A stretch of 40,826 nt of DNA, from assembly GCA_027450145.1 (NCBI GenBank), contig DAIDKH010000040.1:1-40826 (forward strand), given 5' to 3'. Positions 8,054 to 16,367 of this stretch are shown here, piece after piece; the first letter of the stretch is position 1; each line of letters starts with the position of its first letter. The position numbers and the translations under genes were made by a program. This DNA is from Chthonomonadaceae bacterium (GTDB lineage Bacteria > Armatimonadota > Chthonomonadetes > Chthonomonadales > Chthonomonadaceae). The notes beneath the pieces are model-generated. The model had not been told where the DNA came from. It searched no databases and saw nothing but the letters and a program-made list of their open reading frames with translations.

Positions 8054-8874
8054 TGACTTACACACCAGGATCAGAAAGCGGTCTTCCGGAAGCCGCCCGT
8101 CGCCGATTGCAGAATATGCGGTCTGATGCGGGCCATCGAGGCCTATTTACCAGCGACCTTTCTGTGAATGAGTTTCTACTGGTTCGCGCGGCAGGGTTCG
8201 ACCCATTGGGATTGGTTATGGGCAGCTCCATTTACCACATCGGCTTTCAGTTTGCGGGAGCATTTCAGAATCAGGAAATGAACGTGCTAACCCAGGCCAT
8301 GTATCATGCGCGTGAACTGGCCATGACACGAATGGAAGAAGAGGCCGACGTACTGGGAGCAGACGGCATAGTGGGAGTGCGACTTGTAGTAAATCGGTAT
8401 GCGTGGGGAGCCGATATCGCCGAGTTTATGGCCATTGGAACAGCGATTAAGCATCGTCAGGGAGACCACTACCGAACCGTAGACAATCGACCATTCACGT
8501 CGGACCTCAGCGGCCAGGACTTCTGGACACTGCTGCAGGCGGGGTACCGCCCGGTTTCATTGGTAATGGGTACTTGCGTATACCACGTAGCCCAACAGGG
8601 ATTCCTTAAATCTCTTTCGACTATGGGCAGAAACACCGAGATGCAGAATTACACGCAGGGCCTTTATGATGCCCGCGAGTTGGCATTATCGCGTATGCAG
8701 GCTGAGGCGGAGTCGGCACAGGCAGAGGGAATAGTAGGCGCCCAGGTAAACGAGAGCAGCCATGGTTGGGGTAGCCATGTCATTGAGTACTTCGCTGTAG
8801 GCACCGCTATTAAATCCATATCAGATACTCATCAGATAACCACACCCTCGTTGGTACTGCCACTTAACGGCTAA
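8053..8874 (+). CDS. Second double YbjQ-like protein, paralogue of the preceding gene
   Basis: 273 residues. The ATG overlaps the previous TAA by one base (TAATG), so translation is probably coupled. It carries two repeats of the same domain: about 31-133 (GLFTSDLSVNEFLLVRAAGF, VMGSSIYHIGFQ, ARELAMTRMEEEA, LGADGIVGVRL) and about 147-254 (PFTSDLSGQDFWTLLQAGY, VMGTCVYHVAQQ, ARELALSRMQAEA, AEGIVGAQV). In both proteins the first repeat has SDLSVNE and the second SDLSGQDFW, so a two-repeat gene was duplicated as a unit. Together they offer four ring-forming modules, which suggests a mixed assembly. The operon ends at the hairpin 8913-8960. Confidence 0.8.
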   Translation: MTYTPGSESGLPEAARRRLQNMRSDAGHRGLFTSDLSVNEFLLVRAAGFDPLGLVMGSSIYHIGFQFAGAFQNQEMNVLTQAMYHARELAMTRMEEEADVLGADGIVGVRLVVNRYAWGADIAEFMAIGTAIKHRQGDHYRTVDNRPFTSDLSGQDFWTLLQAGYRPVSLVMGTCVYHVAQQGFLKSLSTMGRNTEMQNYTQGLYDARELALSRMQAEAESAQAEGIVGAQVNESSHGWGSHVIEYFAVGTAIKSISDTHQITTPSLVLPLNG

Positions 8875-8912
8875 TTGGTGGTCGATCAGCTGTTGGTCAC
8901 TGTGCATAATAA

Positions 8913-8960
8913 CTGCCTCGCCCTCGTTCCTGTTATCTCAGGCACTAAAGGGCGAGGCAG
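8913..8960. terminator. Hairpin between convergent YbjQ-like operon and aldo/keto reductase
   Basis: Perfect 12-base arms CTGCCTCGCCCT (8913-8924) and AGGGCGAGGCAG (8949-8960) with a 24-base loop. It sits between two convergent genes and can serve both strands. No T-run follows on either side. Confidence 0.7.
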
Positions 8961-8986
8961 TGTGCTTGTGCGGAAGGTGTTACCTA

Positions 8987-9937
8987 CTAGCCTAGGCTGA
9001 ACGCCTCAATCTGTGCTACTTCTTCGTTAGTCAACCGGAAGTTGAGCGCACCAACCATCCCCTGTACCTGTTGCGGACTTCGGAAGCCAACAATTGCGGC
9101 TGTTACGGCCGGGTTGTGCAGCGTCCAGGCGATGGCCACTTCGCCAGGATTTCTGCCGTGCTTGTCACCAATCGTACGCAGCAACTCTACCAACTCAAGA
9201 TTGCGTGCCAGTTTGGGCTGCTGGAACTGGTGACTTCGCTTGCGCCAGTCGTCATCCGGCAGGCTGGCAGCACGCTCGGCCGTCATCTTTCCGCTTAACA
9301 GACCAGCGCCCATTGGCGAATAGACGATTACGCCGATACCGTTCTCCTGGGCATAGGGCAGGATTTCCGGCTCTACACCGCGATCCACAAGCGAATACGG
9401 AGGTTGAAGGGACGTTATCGGAGCAATTGCCGCAGCCCGCTTCATCTGCTGCACGTTGAAATTACTAACTCCAATGTAACGGATCTTCCCCTGCTTCTGC
9501 AGCTCTGCCAGTGTGGCCCAGCCCTCCTCAATGTCGGGGTCAGGATTGGGCCAGTGAACCTGGTACAAATCGATCGCTTCCACATTTAACCGCCGGAGAC
9601 TATCCTCAAGTTCACGACGTAGGGAATCAGCCTTCAAGCAGCCATGGATCTTACCCTCGTCATTCCATAGCAACGAACACTTCGTGAAAACATACGGTTT
9701 GTTGCTGATGCCTTTTAATGCAGAAGCAACTATCTCCTCTGAATGCCCAGTGCCGTACACCGCGGCCGTATCAATCCAGTTAATGCCCGCATCCAGCGCG
9801 GAATGGATTGCGCCAACACTGTCGGCATCATCCTGTGCGCCCCAGGCATACTCCCAGCCAGGACCGCCTATTGCCCATGCGCCAAAGCCGATGGCGGTAA
9901 TTTCCATGTCGCTGTTGCCAAGCTTCCTCTTCTCCAA
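8987..9937 (-). CDS. Aldo/keto reductase
   Basis: The start is taken as TTG at 9937, giving 316 residues from MEKRKLGNSDMEITAIGFG, because AGGAGG lies six bases upstream; an ATG at 9967 would put this ribosome site inside the coding region. The family tetrad is visible: Asp and Tyr in WIDTAAVYGTGHSEE, Lys in FTKCSL and His in DLYQVHWPNPD. The C-terminal nucleotide-binding part has IVGFRSPQQVQG. The enzyme should reduce aldehydes or ketones with NADPH in the cytoplasm; the usual (beta/alpha)8 length fits. The exact substrate cannot be read; sugar-derived aldehydes are likely given the saccharolytic context, but that is inference. Confidence 0.93.
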   Translation of the reverse strand: MEKRKLGNSDMEITAIGFGAWAIGGPGWEYAWGAQDDADSVGAIHSALDAGINWIDTAAVYGTGHSEEIVASALKGISNKPYVFTKCSLLWNDEGKIHGCLKADSLRRELEDSLRRLNVEAIDLYQVHWPNPDPDIEEGWATLAELQKQGKIRYIGVSNFNVQQMKRAAAIAPITSLQPPYSLVDRGVEPEILPYAQENGIGVIVYSPMGAGLLSGKMTAERAASLPDDDWRKRSHQFQQPKLARNLELVELLRTIGDKHGRNPGEVAIAWTLHNPAVTAAIVGFRSPQQVQGMVGALNFRLTNEEVAQIEAFSLG

Positions 9938-10366
9938 AACTGTCCTCCTGTTAGTAGTCCCAACCACAAGTCCTAAAAGTCCAGATCGTCAAACCGACAA
10001 GCGATCACTCTCCGCGAACAAATCGCCGGAACGTCCACCATATCGGATGAAATTTAATCGGAACGGCCCTCAATCTTCGCGTCCGATTGCCACTGATATA
10101 AGGTTAAACTTACGCATAATGCGCGATCCTTGTTCAATATCTTATACACCGTAGTTGCACTTCAAGTTGCTATAGCGCGCATTATTTTGAAATTCGCGCT
10201 ATCGTCCCCGTCGTTTTCGGTCGCCGCGCAACGAATATTTGTGTTTACATCTGTGTCTACAACGGTCATAAAGTTTGCGCATTGTCTGTTCTAAGAACTT
10301 AAGAAACCTGCTCATCCGCGAAAAGGTATAATTGGGGCGACTCAAGAAATCGATGAGGAGGCACAA
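9938..10366. other. Divergent intergenic region with overlapping inverted repeats
   Basis: It separates the aldo/keto reductase and the ACT-protein operon. ATAATGCGCG (10116-10125) is inverted as CGCGCATTAT (10176-10185). The second arm overlaps another hairpin, ATAGCGCG (10172-10179) with CGCGCTAT (10195-10202). The two cannot form together. A -10 for the rightward operon lies at 10327. No gene seen. Confidence 0.55.
10327..10332 (+). promoter_or_regulatory. Candidate -10 TATAAT for the ACT-deformylase operon
   Basis: TATAAT at 10327-10332 places the transcript start near 10339, about 28 bases before the ATG at 10367 and just ahead of its GAGGAGG site. No clear -35 is seen at 16-18 bases, so activation by a regulator is possible. 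Confidence 0.5.
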
Positions 10367-10885
10367 ATGTCACGTCTGGTAGTGATCACTGCAGTGGGGC
10401 GCGACCATCCTGGAATTGTAGCCGCCCTCACTGGCGCGATCTATCACTGTGGTGGCAACCTGGACGATGCTACCATGACGCGCCTGCATGGCGTCTTTGC
10501 TACCATGCTTTCCGTTCAGCTCCCGGGAAACACCGATGCGCTCGATCTGGCACTCCAGCCAATACGCCTCTCGCATGACCTCACCATTACGATTGATGAG
10601 CTCGTCACTCCGCCAGACAACAACATTCCACCGGATCACATTATTACTGTCTACGGTGCCGACAAACCAGGTATCGTGCACTCTGTTGCCAGCGCATTGG
10701 CAGCGGCCAATATCAACATTACCGATATGGACTCGCGGATGGCTGGCACACACGACCAACCAATTTACATTGTCGTTTTTGAAGTATCCGCAAATTCGCA
10801 GGATCTAACGTCCCTGGTGTCCCAGTTACGGGTCGACTTGAAACTGGATATCAATTTCCGCCCTATAGACGAGGAGGCCCTGTAA
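10367..10885 (+). CDS. Tandem ACT-domain protein, GcvR-like
   Basis: 172 residues, ATG after GAGGAGG. Two ACT domains: residues about 3-75 (VVITAVGRDHPGIVAALTGAI, NLDDATMTRLHGVFATMLSV) and about 91-168 (IITVYGADKPGIVHSVASALA, NINITDMDSRMAG, IYIVVFEV). The DHPGIV and DKPGIV turns are the usual ligand-binding positions. Two-ACT proteins of this size include GcvR, which controls glycine cleavage genes, and other amino-acid sensors; no DNA-binding part is visible, so any regulation would be through protein contact. The peptide deformylase gene starts six bases after the stop, so both are on one transcript. The ligand is not known from sequence. Confidence 0.88.
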   Translation: MSRLVVITAVGRDHPGIVAALTGAIYHCGGNLDDATMTRLHGVFATMLSVQLPGNTDALDLALQPIRLSHDLTITIDELVTPPDNNIPPDHIITVYGADKPGIVHSVASALAAANINITDMDSRMAGTHDQPIYIVVFEVSANSQDLTSLVSQLRVDLKLDINFRPIDEEAL

Positions 10886-10891
10886 GCAGGA

Positions 10892-11395
10892 ATGCCCATT
10901 CGTACGGTTGTTATGTATCCAGACTCGAGACTAAAGCAGCGGTGCCAACCTACCGACCCTTGCTCAACAATAACGCGCGACATTGCCCGCGACCTGCTGG
11001 ACACGATGGACAGTGCGCCACCCCGCACCGTAGGAATTGCGGCGCCACAGATAGGTGAGATGTCTCGCGTAATCATCGTTGACACGTCTCGTAACCCAAA
11101 GTACCCAAATTCGCACGGTCTGCTCACTCTTGTCAACCCGGTCATCACAGAGTTCACAGGACGCCAGGTCTTTCGTGAGGGATGTCTCAGTATCCCGGAT
11201 TTCACTGCAAATATTACACGGCATGACGTTATAACCGTATGCGGATCTTCATTGGAAGGTACAACAATCACCGTGACTACATCTGGTTTCGAGTCGGTGG
11301 TAATTCAACACGAAATCGACCACCTCGATGGGATACTGTTTCTAGATCGTGTCACCCACGTGAAGACAGACCTGTTCCGGCGGAAGGGAAACTGA
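10892..11395 (+). CDS. def: Peptide deformylase
   Basis: 167 residues. It removes the formyl group from the N-terminal methionine of new proteins using a bound metal ion. All three family motifs are present: motif 1 GIAAPQIG (residues 48-55, the usual first Gly of GxGxAAxQ replaced by Thr46), motif 2 EGCLS with metal ligand Cys98, and motif 3 HEIDH at 140-144 supplying the two His ligands and catalytic Glu. Length is normal for the family. It lies six bases after the ACT-protein gene; AGGA is directly before the ATG and GGAGG lies further upstream, so translation may be coupled. It ends only 28 bases from the convergent CRTAC1 gene with no hairpin between. Deformylase is normally essential, but a second copy elsewhere cannot be excluded. 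Confidence 0.95.
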   Translation: MPIRTVVMYPDSRLKQRCQPTDPCSTITRDIARDLLDTMDSAPPRTVGIAAPQIGEMSRVIIVDTSRNPKYPNSHGLLTLVNPVITEFTGRQVFREGCLSIPDFTANITRHDVITVCGSSLEGTTITVTTSGFESVVIQHEIDHLDGILFLDRVTHVKTDLFRRKGN

Positions 11396-11423
11396 ACATT
11401 GCGTGCCATTTGCAGAACAATGA

Positions 11424-13142
11424 CTAACTTACCGGTTCGGTGACCGTGAAGTATCGATTCACTGGAGGATTCTCGACACGCGATATGGTACCGCTGGACC
11501 ATCGCACTTCCAAGAAGTGAACAGGTCTGCCGCCGGTACCGAAATGAACCCGCATGTCACTACAAGCCAGGTAACTGCGCGTACTCGTGGCCATTTTGCG
11601 CTGTAGCCCCACATCGCTCATCACGGACACGAGTGCACCGGCTCCATCTGCAGGACTCTTTACACCTTTCAGTTTAACCCCCAACCAACCCCCTTGGTGC
11701 TTTGTGGTGTTTCGCCATAGCCTCACCGCGCCACGATTATCAAAAGTGAGAGCGTCCAAGAGGCCGTCGTTATTGAAGTCACCAATTGCCAACCCTCGCC
11801 CAATCATTGCAGAGTTCATACCTGCGGCAGCAGTGACATCGGCAAACTTACCGTTATGAAGGTTCTGAAACACTATCGGCTCTTGCGCATACGGTACAAC
11901 CGAACCACCAATGACAAGTGTAGGATCGTTGTCGATGTGTCCATTCAATAAGAGGATATCCTGCCAGCCGTCCAGATCAAAATCGGCAAAAGCCGCGCCA
12001 AATGTCGTTCGCGTGCGGGTTGGCAGCGCAATTCCACTTGCGGCGTTTATATTAGTGAACACCGGTACACTTGGCGATTTTACAGGATCGGTCTGGCTCA
12101 CAAATAGACTGGCCTCTTGCCCGGCGAACGTACCGACAATAATTCCGATGCGCCCGTCATTAAAAGGTGTGGCGACATCGACACCCATGCTGCCTGTTGC
12201 GCTGCCGTCCGCGCCAAGCGCAGTACCTGCTTGAAGTGCAATGTCCATAAACCGACCATCCTGGTTGCTCAGTAACATCAGGTCAGGCTCGGTGTCGTTT
12301 GCCACATACAGATCTGGTTTCCCATCGCCGTTAAAATCGTAAAGCGCAAGCCCAAGCGACTTGGACGCGTGGTGCAGGATACCAGTGGTCGCAGAAACGT
12401 TCTCAAAGGTTCCGTCGCCGCGATTGCGCAACAGAACAGGAGGCGCACCTTGAAACTGGTAAGGCGGGCAGTATTGACGGGTGTTATGTGGCCCGCATGG
12501 CAAGTCCAGCGCAGGTGACCAATGAACGTAATTGCCCACGTACAAATCCAGCAGCCCGTCGCCGTTAAAGTCCAGCCACATTGCGGAGGTCGTAAATTGC
12601 GCCACCGAAGTGCCGCTTGCCTTTGTGATATCTGTAAATCTACCGTGGTCATTGCGAAACAGGCGATTGCCGTTTAACGTGGTAATGTAAATATCGGGCC
12701 AGCCATCATTGTTGAAGTCGCCAACAGCTGCTCCAAAGCCATATTCTGTAATATGTAATCCCACGTCCCTGGCCACATCCGTGAATGTTCCATCGCCATT
12801 ATTATGGTAGAGCGCTAGCGCGGGGAGTGGTCCGTGGTAGCCCGGAAGCGGCGCACTGTTGATCAAAAGGATATCCAGCAAACCGTCATTATCAAAATCG
12901 ATAAACCCGCCACCGCCGCCTACGGTCTCTGGCAGATACTTCTTACCGCTTAGACATGGATTGTGGACCCAGTGAATACCCGCACGCTCGGTAACATCCT
13001 CAAACGTGATGGCGGGCCCAGATATTATTCCCGAATGGCGAGGTTTCATTCCGTTGTGCGCGCAGCCTGCACCTACGGCGCTAATCATTGCGGTAACGAG
13101 TGAGCGCCTCGTAATTTTGCATCGATTCACGGTAGTAACCAA
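11424..13142 (-). CDS. CRTAC1-type FG-GAP/VCBS protein with ASPIC/UnbV domain
   Basis: 572 residues. The N-terminus has a twin-arginine start (ITRRSLVTAMISAVGAGC) ending in a lipobox-like AGC, so it is probably a Tat-exported lipoprotein. Six or more calcium-loop repeats of the form DFxxDGxxD follow (DFDNDGLLDILL, DFNNDGWPDIYI, DFNGDGLLDLYV, DFNGDGKPDLYV, DFDLDGWQDILL, DFNNDGLLDALT), predicting a seven-bladed beta-propeller. The last about 100 residues match ASPIC/UnbV (GAGALVSVMSDVGLQRKMA, YLACSDMRVHFGTG, LEVRWSSGTI). Such proteins are common in Armatimonadota, Planctomycetes and Acidobacteria; ligand or surface binding is likely but no reaction is known. It starts 10 bases after the TPR lipoprotein gene, so both are cotranscribed. 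Confidence 0.92.
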   Translation of the reverse strand: MVTTVNRCKITRRSLVTAMISAVGAGCAHNGMKPRHSGIISGPAITFEDVTERAGIHWVHNPCLSGKKYLPETVGGGGGFIDFDNDGLLDILLINSAPLPGYHGPLPALALYHNNGDGTFTDVARDVGLHITEYGFGAAVGDFNNDGWPDIYITTLNGNRLFRNDHGRFTDITKASGTSVAQFTTSAMWLDFNGDGLLDLYVGNYVHWSPALDLPCGPHNTRQYCPPYQFQGAPPVLLRNRGDGTFENVSATTGILHHASKSLGLALYDFNGDGKPDLYVANDTEPDLMLLSNQDGRFMDIALQAGTALGADGSATGSMGVDVATPFNDGRIGIIVGTFAGQEASLFVSQTDPVKSPSVPVFTNINAASGIALPTRTRTTFGAAFADFDLDGWQDILLLNGHIDNDPTLVIGGSVVPYAQEPIVFQNLHNGKFADVTAAAGMNSAMIGRGLAIGDFNNDGLLDALTFDNRGAVRLWRNTTKHQGGWLGVKLKGVKSPADGAGALVSVMSDVGLQRKMATSTRSYLACSDMRVHFGTGGRPVHFLEVRWSSGTISRVENPPVNRYFTVTEPVS

Positions 13143-13152
13143 CCTCTAATTT

Positions 13153-15063
13153 TCACTTTACAGTCAATCTACTTGAACCAGTCAAGCGTGCAGCTTTTTG
13201 CATCGCACCCAGAGCGTAATTAAATTGCCCCAACCGTTTCCAAACTGCCGCTAACGATCCCCACGCTACTGTGTCGTTGGGGTTAGCCCTAAGTACACGC
13301 TGAAACGCGCAGAGAGCTACCCAGTTATCGTGCCGATCTAATGCCTGGCCGCCCAGCTGCCGCCATTCGGTTACGGTTCCCTTGCCAGTACGCATGAGCT
13401 TCATTCGGGACTGCCATTTATCAGCCAGTTGGTGTTGCCAATGGTAAATTCCGTCCTCGTAATGGGCTTCCTGAGCCATACCCAAACGGCTGTAGAGAGC
13501 GGAGAGTTGGGCGGATACATCGCCCCCGTTTACGCGCATATCCAGGTTCAGTGCCTTTAGGAGATCCTGCACTGCACCTGTTGTGTCGCCGGCAGCTGCC
13601 TTCAGTTCACCGATGTGCACCCATGCTTGCGGATTCGAGCTATCCACCTCAGTAGCGGTCTGATAAATCTTCAGAATGGATTTGCTTCCGCCTGAGGGTC
13701 CCGCATTCTGCGACAGGTATTCTGCATCGTGCAAATAGGGTAGAGCACTATTCGGCTCTTCTGTCTCATCGCGTATCGCCGCCTGTTGTACCTCGTGACC
13801 GTCACCGGCATCCAACGCTGCTCGGCAGATGAGCTCATCGATGGGGCCGGTGCCGCGCGGTTCAACGAGTGTCCTAAGTCGGCGTGCAATTTGTTCTGCT
13901 CCCTTTGCGTTGTTCAGGCTTAACCATATCTCCGCCTGGTCTTTTAGAATGCGCACGTTGGCAGGCCATCGTTTAGCCGCGGCATCGACATAGTGGAGAG
14001 CAGTATTTCGCGCGTGCCGGGCAAAGGCGCTGTCGAATATCGCAGTATACAACGCCCGAGCAGTATTGCCGCGGGCCTTTGTAGCTGCGGAGCGCCAGAT
14101 TTTCTCTGCACGCCACGGATCGCCGCTGTGGAAGTACATATAGCCCTGTGTAAGTGCTGCAAGTGCAGCATCATGTTGTTGTTGCGCAACGCCGGTGCGC
14201 GCCTGCCAAATTGCCGGATCATATTCCGCGCTTTGGGGTGCAGCACTGACTATCGCACCCGCACGGACAGCCCTGCCGGCTCTAAGCTGCATTAGTGCGG
14301 CCTGCGCATAACCATCTACAGGGCAATTCTGCATCGCCGTGGCATGCAGATAGTACTTTAATGCCGCACTGTTGTTTCCCTCAAGCTGAAAGGCTCCCGC
14401 TAACAGATATGTAGTCCACACCCCGCTCCCCCCGCCCGACATCAGCTGTTGCAAAACCTTCACGGCTTCAGCAGGATTGCCCTGCAACATCAACGCCTGA
14501 GCCTTAAGTTGCATCGCCTCGGACGAAGGCCCCAATGAGGATAAGACTGCGTCAAGGCCCGACGGATTTCCAGATAGTACTAGCCCACGAGCGACGAGAA
14601 GCTTGTCTGATGAGGAAAGAGATGACAGCAAAGGCAGCATAGTACGGCACATAGCACCCGCGTCCTCAAAATCTCCCAAGCTCAACAATGAGTCAAGGTA
14701 AGCAGAGCGCAGCGGCAACGAGTCTCTATTCTCGGGCAGGCCGGATAAAAGCTGGTTGGCGGCTAGCTCTGGCTCATTAAGCTGTTGATAACACGCTGCA
14801 AGTTTGATCTCAGTCGCTGCAGACCTATCTCCCATGCCAGTGCAAATTGCGAGCTGTTGCGCACAGGAAAAGAGACTACCCTTACGGTACTCGGCATCTG
14901 CAAGCGCTTTACGATCATTCATCGAAGTTGGATGTGGCAACGAAACGTGGGCATCTGTGACGGTAGCACGGTTTGAAAGAGGTGCCGGATGGGTAGCACA
15001 TCCACCCGTTACAAACACACTGGCAACAGCAAAGGTTATGGTTAATTTGTGGTTGAGGCTCAT
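13153..15063 (-). CDS. TPR-repeat lipoprotein
   Basis: The start is placed at ATG 15063, giving 636 residues; an ATG ten codons earlier adds a stretch that spoils the signal peptide, though neither start has a strong ribosome site. From 15063 the protein begins MSLNHKLTITFAVASV and ends its signal with the lipobox TGGC, so it should be lipid-anchored. The rest is helical TPR: YRKGSLFSCAQQLAIC, AACYQQLNEPELAANQLL, LAGAFQLEGNNSAALKYYLHA, WVHIGELKAAAGDTTGAVQDLLKA and WGSLAAVWKRLGQFNYALGAM. TPRs bind protein partners. The adjacent downstream CRTAC1 lipoprotein is the obvious candidate; pairs of a TPR and a CRTAC1 protein are a known association in these phyla. A hairpin at 15103-15138 separates it from the upstream pseudopilin gene. 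Confidence 0.87.
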   Translation of the reverse strand: MSLNHKLTITFAVASVFVTGGCATHPAPLSNRATVTDAHVSLPHPTSMNDRKALADAEYRKGSLFSCAQQLAICTGMGDRSAATEIKLAACYQQLNEPELAANQLLSGLPENRDSLPLRSAYLDSLLSLGDFEDAGAMCRTMLPLLSSLSSSDKLLVARGLVLSGNPSGLDAVLSSLGPSSEAMQLKAQALMLQGNPAEAVKVLQQLMSGGGSGVWTTYLLAGAFQLEGNNSAALKYYLHATAMQNCPVDGYAQAALMQLRAGRAVRAGAIVSAAPQSAEYDPAIWQARTGVAQQQHDAALAALTQGYMYFHSGDPWRAEKIWRSAATKARGNTARALYTAIFDSAFARHARNTALHYVDAAAKRWPANVRILKDQAEIWLSLNNAKGAEQIARRLRTLVEPRGTGPIDELICRAALDAGDGHEVQQAAIRDETEEPNSALPYLHDAEYLSQNAGPSGGSKSILKIYQTATEVDSSNPQAWVHIGELKAAAGDTTGAVQDLLKALNLDMRVNGGDVSAQLSALYSRLGMAQEAHYEDGIYHWQHQLADKWQSRMKLMRTGKGTVTEWRQLGGQALDRHDNWVALCAFQRVLRANPNDTVAWGSLAAVWKRLGQFNYALGAMQKAARLTGSSRLTVK

Positions 15064-15102
15064 TTTTAGTAGTACACAATGCACGATAAACATTAGTGAT
15101 GT

Positions 15103-15138
15103 CTTGGTGGACGTACCGAGGCTGGTTCGCCCACCAAG
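15103..15138 (-). terminator. Hairpin between pseudopilin and TPR genes
   Basis: CTTGGTGG (15103-15110) pairs with CCACCAAG (15131-15138), extendable by CG pairs past one mismatch. It begins 12 bases after the pseudopilin stop codon. It may partly terminate the transcript or protect its 3' end, so the downstream TPR-CRTAC1 genes could be expressed at a lower level. Confidence 0.55.
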
Positions 15139-15150
15139 CAGACCTAACGA

Positions 15151-16029
15151 TCAGCAGGGAGGCCCAGTGTTAGGATCATCTGCGGCTAAGCGCCACCAAA
15201 ACAGCCCAGGCTGCGGAGGATTGGCACACATGTTTCCGTAGGGCAGGCCCACAGTGCTCTTGCCAGCCACGGTTTGATCGCCGCCGGGCCCGGTAGCGTC
15301 ATTGTTGTACCATTTAACGTGACCGTCAGCAAAGCCGATGTTGGAACCAGCGCCATGGGGCGAATAGTAATCATTCCAACGAGTGGCTCTAGTGTACTGC
15401 GGATCCTGTCCCCAGTTAATGTCCATTCCGGCTCTTATGCGTCCAGTTTCACCAAAAACAGCGCGGCTGGCCGGCTGATCGACAGTGGCCTCTGGCTGCT
15501 GGCTAAAATCAGACTGATACCAGTAAGAGATAGGTCGCTGTCTAACGTTATTGGTAAGAGATTCATACGGGTTGCTAGGGTATTGACCGTCGCCCGGATT
15601 GACGCTGGAGTTGTTCGCGCTTGGGCATACCCAGACCTGATAGTTCTTAATGTAGGGTTCCAGCCTGGCTGCAAACGACGCCGACCCATCGGGCCCAATG
15701 CATGGCCACCCCCAGCAGTTCGCATAAGGTACGTTGCTCACCTGCGTCATTGCATTATTGTTGTTCATGTTCGGCGCGCCGTCCACCACGCCAGAGGCAT
15801 TTGTGCCCCCCTGCCAACCAGCGGGTACGTACGTTTCATCGTAATCCTGAACGTACATTAACAGTGCCAGAGTGATCTGCTTGAGGTTGCTTACACAGGA
15901 TATGGCACGTGCCTTTTCGCGGGCTTGCGCAAACACTGGAAACAGAATTGCGGCAAGAATAGCGATAATCGCAATAACAACCAACAGTTCAATCAACGTG
16001 AATGCCTTTTTTCGTCGAACAATTGCCAT
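15151..16029 (-). CDS. DUF1559-type pseudopilin (prepilin N-terminus)
   Basis: 292 residues from ATG 16029, which follows AAGGAGA at ideal spacing; an ATG seven codons earlier has no site. After the basic leader MAIVRRKKA comes [18 protein letters not shown], the prepilin peptidase signal, here with Ala rather than Gly before the cut. The stalk is followed by [19 protein letters not shown], the form typical of Armatimonadota. The C-terminal part ends with [15 protein letters not shown], the DUF1559 signature. It should be processed by a PilD-like peptidase and placed in the membrane or an extracellular pseudopilus. A small membrane-protein gene lies just upstream on the same strand. The role of the large family is not established; surface structures or substrate uptake are proposals. 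Confidence 0.93.
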   Translation of the reverse strand: MAIVRRKKAFTLIELLVVIAIIAILAAILFPVFAQAREKARAISCVSNLKQITLALLMYVQDYDETYVPAGWQGGTNASGVVDGAPNMNNNNAMTQVSNVPYANCWGWPCIGPDGSASFAARLEPYIKNYQVWVCPSANNSSVNPGDGQYPSNPYESLTNNVRQRPISYWYQSDFSQQPEATVDQPASRAVFGETGRIRAGMDINWGQDPQYTRATRWNDYYSPHGAGSNIGFADGHVKWYNNDATGPGGDQTVAGKSTVGLPYGNMCANPPQPGLFWWRLAADDPNTGPPC

Positions 16030-16133
16030 GGGTATCTCCTTGTTAGACATCTACCGTTCGTCACACAAAATTCAACCTGTTACTAGAAGCCGGAGTCAAT
16101 CATCGCAAGCACACCTATCGAATAAAATCACCT

Positions 16134-16367
16134 CTACGGGGCATGTTTTGCACCATTGGAATTTACCAGTGATGGAGCCCGGTTTCCCATTATCGATGTC
16201 CCCATACGCTGCGCTCGCGCTGCCTGATACGACTGCATTTGTTGCGGCGACATGTTGCTGTCGTTAGGATTTAGGGGTCCCAGGGACCGTAGAGCGACAA
16301 AGGCCGCAATGATGAGCAGTACTATTACTACAGGAATCATTATTGCTGGCTTAAGCTGCACCTTCAA
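16134..16367 (-). CDS. Small membrane-anchored protein with YQAxxxQRMG motif
   Basis: 77 residues from a TTG at 16367, chosen because AGGAGG lies six bases upstream; the longer frame to 16451 would bury that site. It begins MKVQLKPAIMIPVVIVLLII, a single N-terminal hydrophobic helix to about residue 26, then a polar tail with NPNDSNMSPQQMQSYQAARA and QRMGTSIMG. No lipobox. The sequence YQAARAQRMG recurs as YQAQQQQRMG in the small lipoprotein at 22347-22610, which also neighbours a DUF1559 gene. It is the first gene of the minus-strand cluster leading to the pseudopilin, so it may be a partner or membrane anchor for that protein. No family recognised. Confidence 0.72.
   Translation of the reverse strand: MKVQLKPAIMIPVVIVLLIIAAFVALRSLGPLNPNDSNMSPQQMQSYQAARAQRMGTSIMGNRAPSLVNSNGAKHAP

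Noticed and set aside
15274-15861. 195-codon open frame on the plus strand
   Set aside because: Antisense to the DUF1559 pseudopilin; no start signals.
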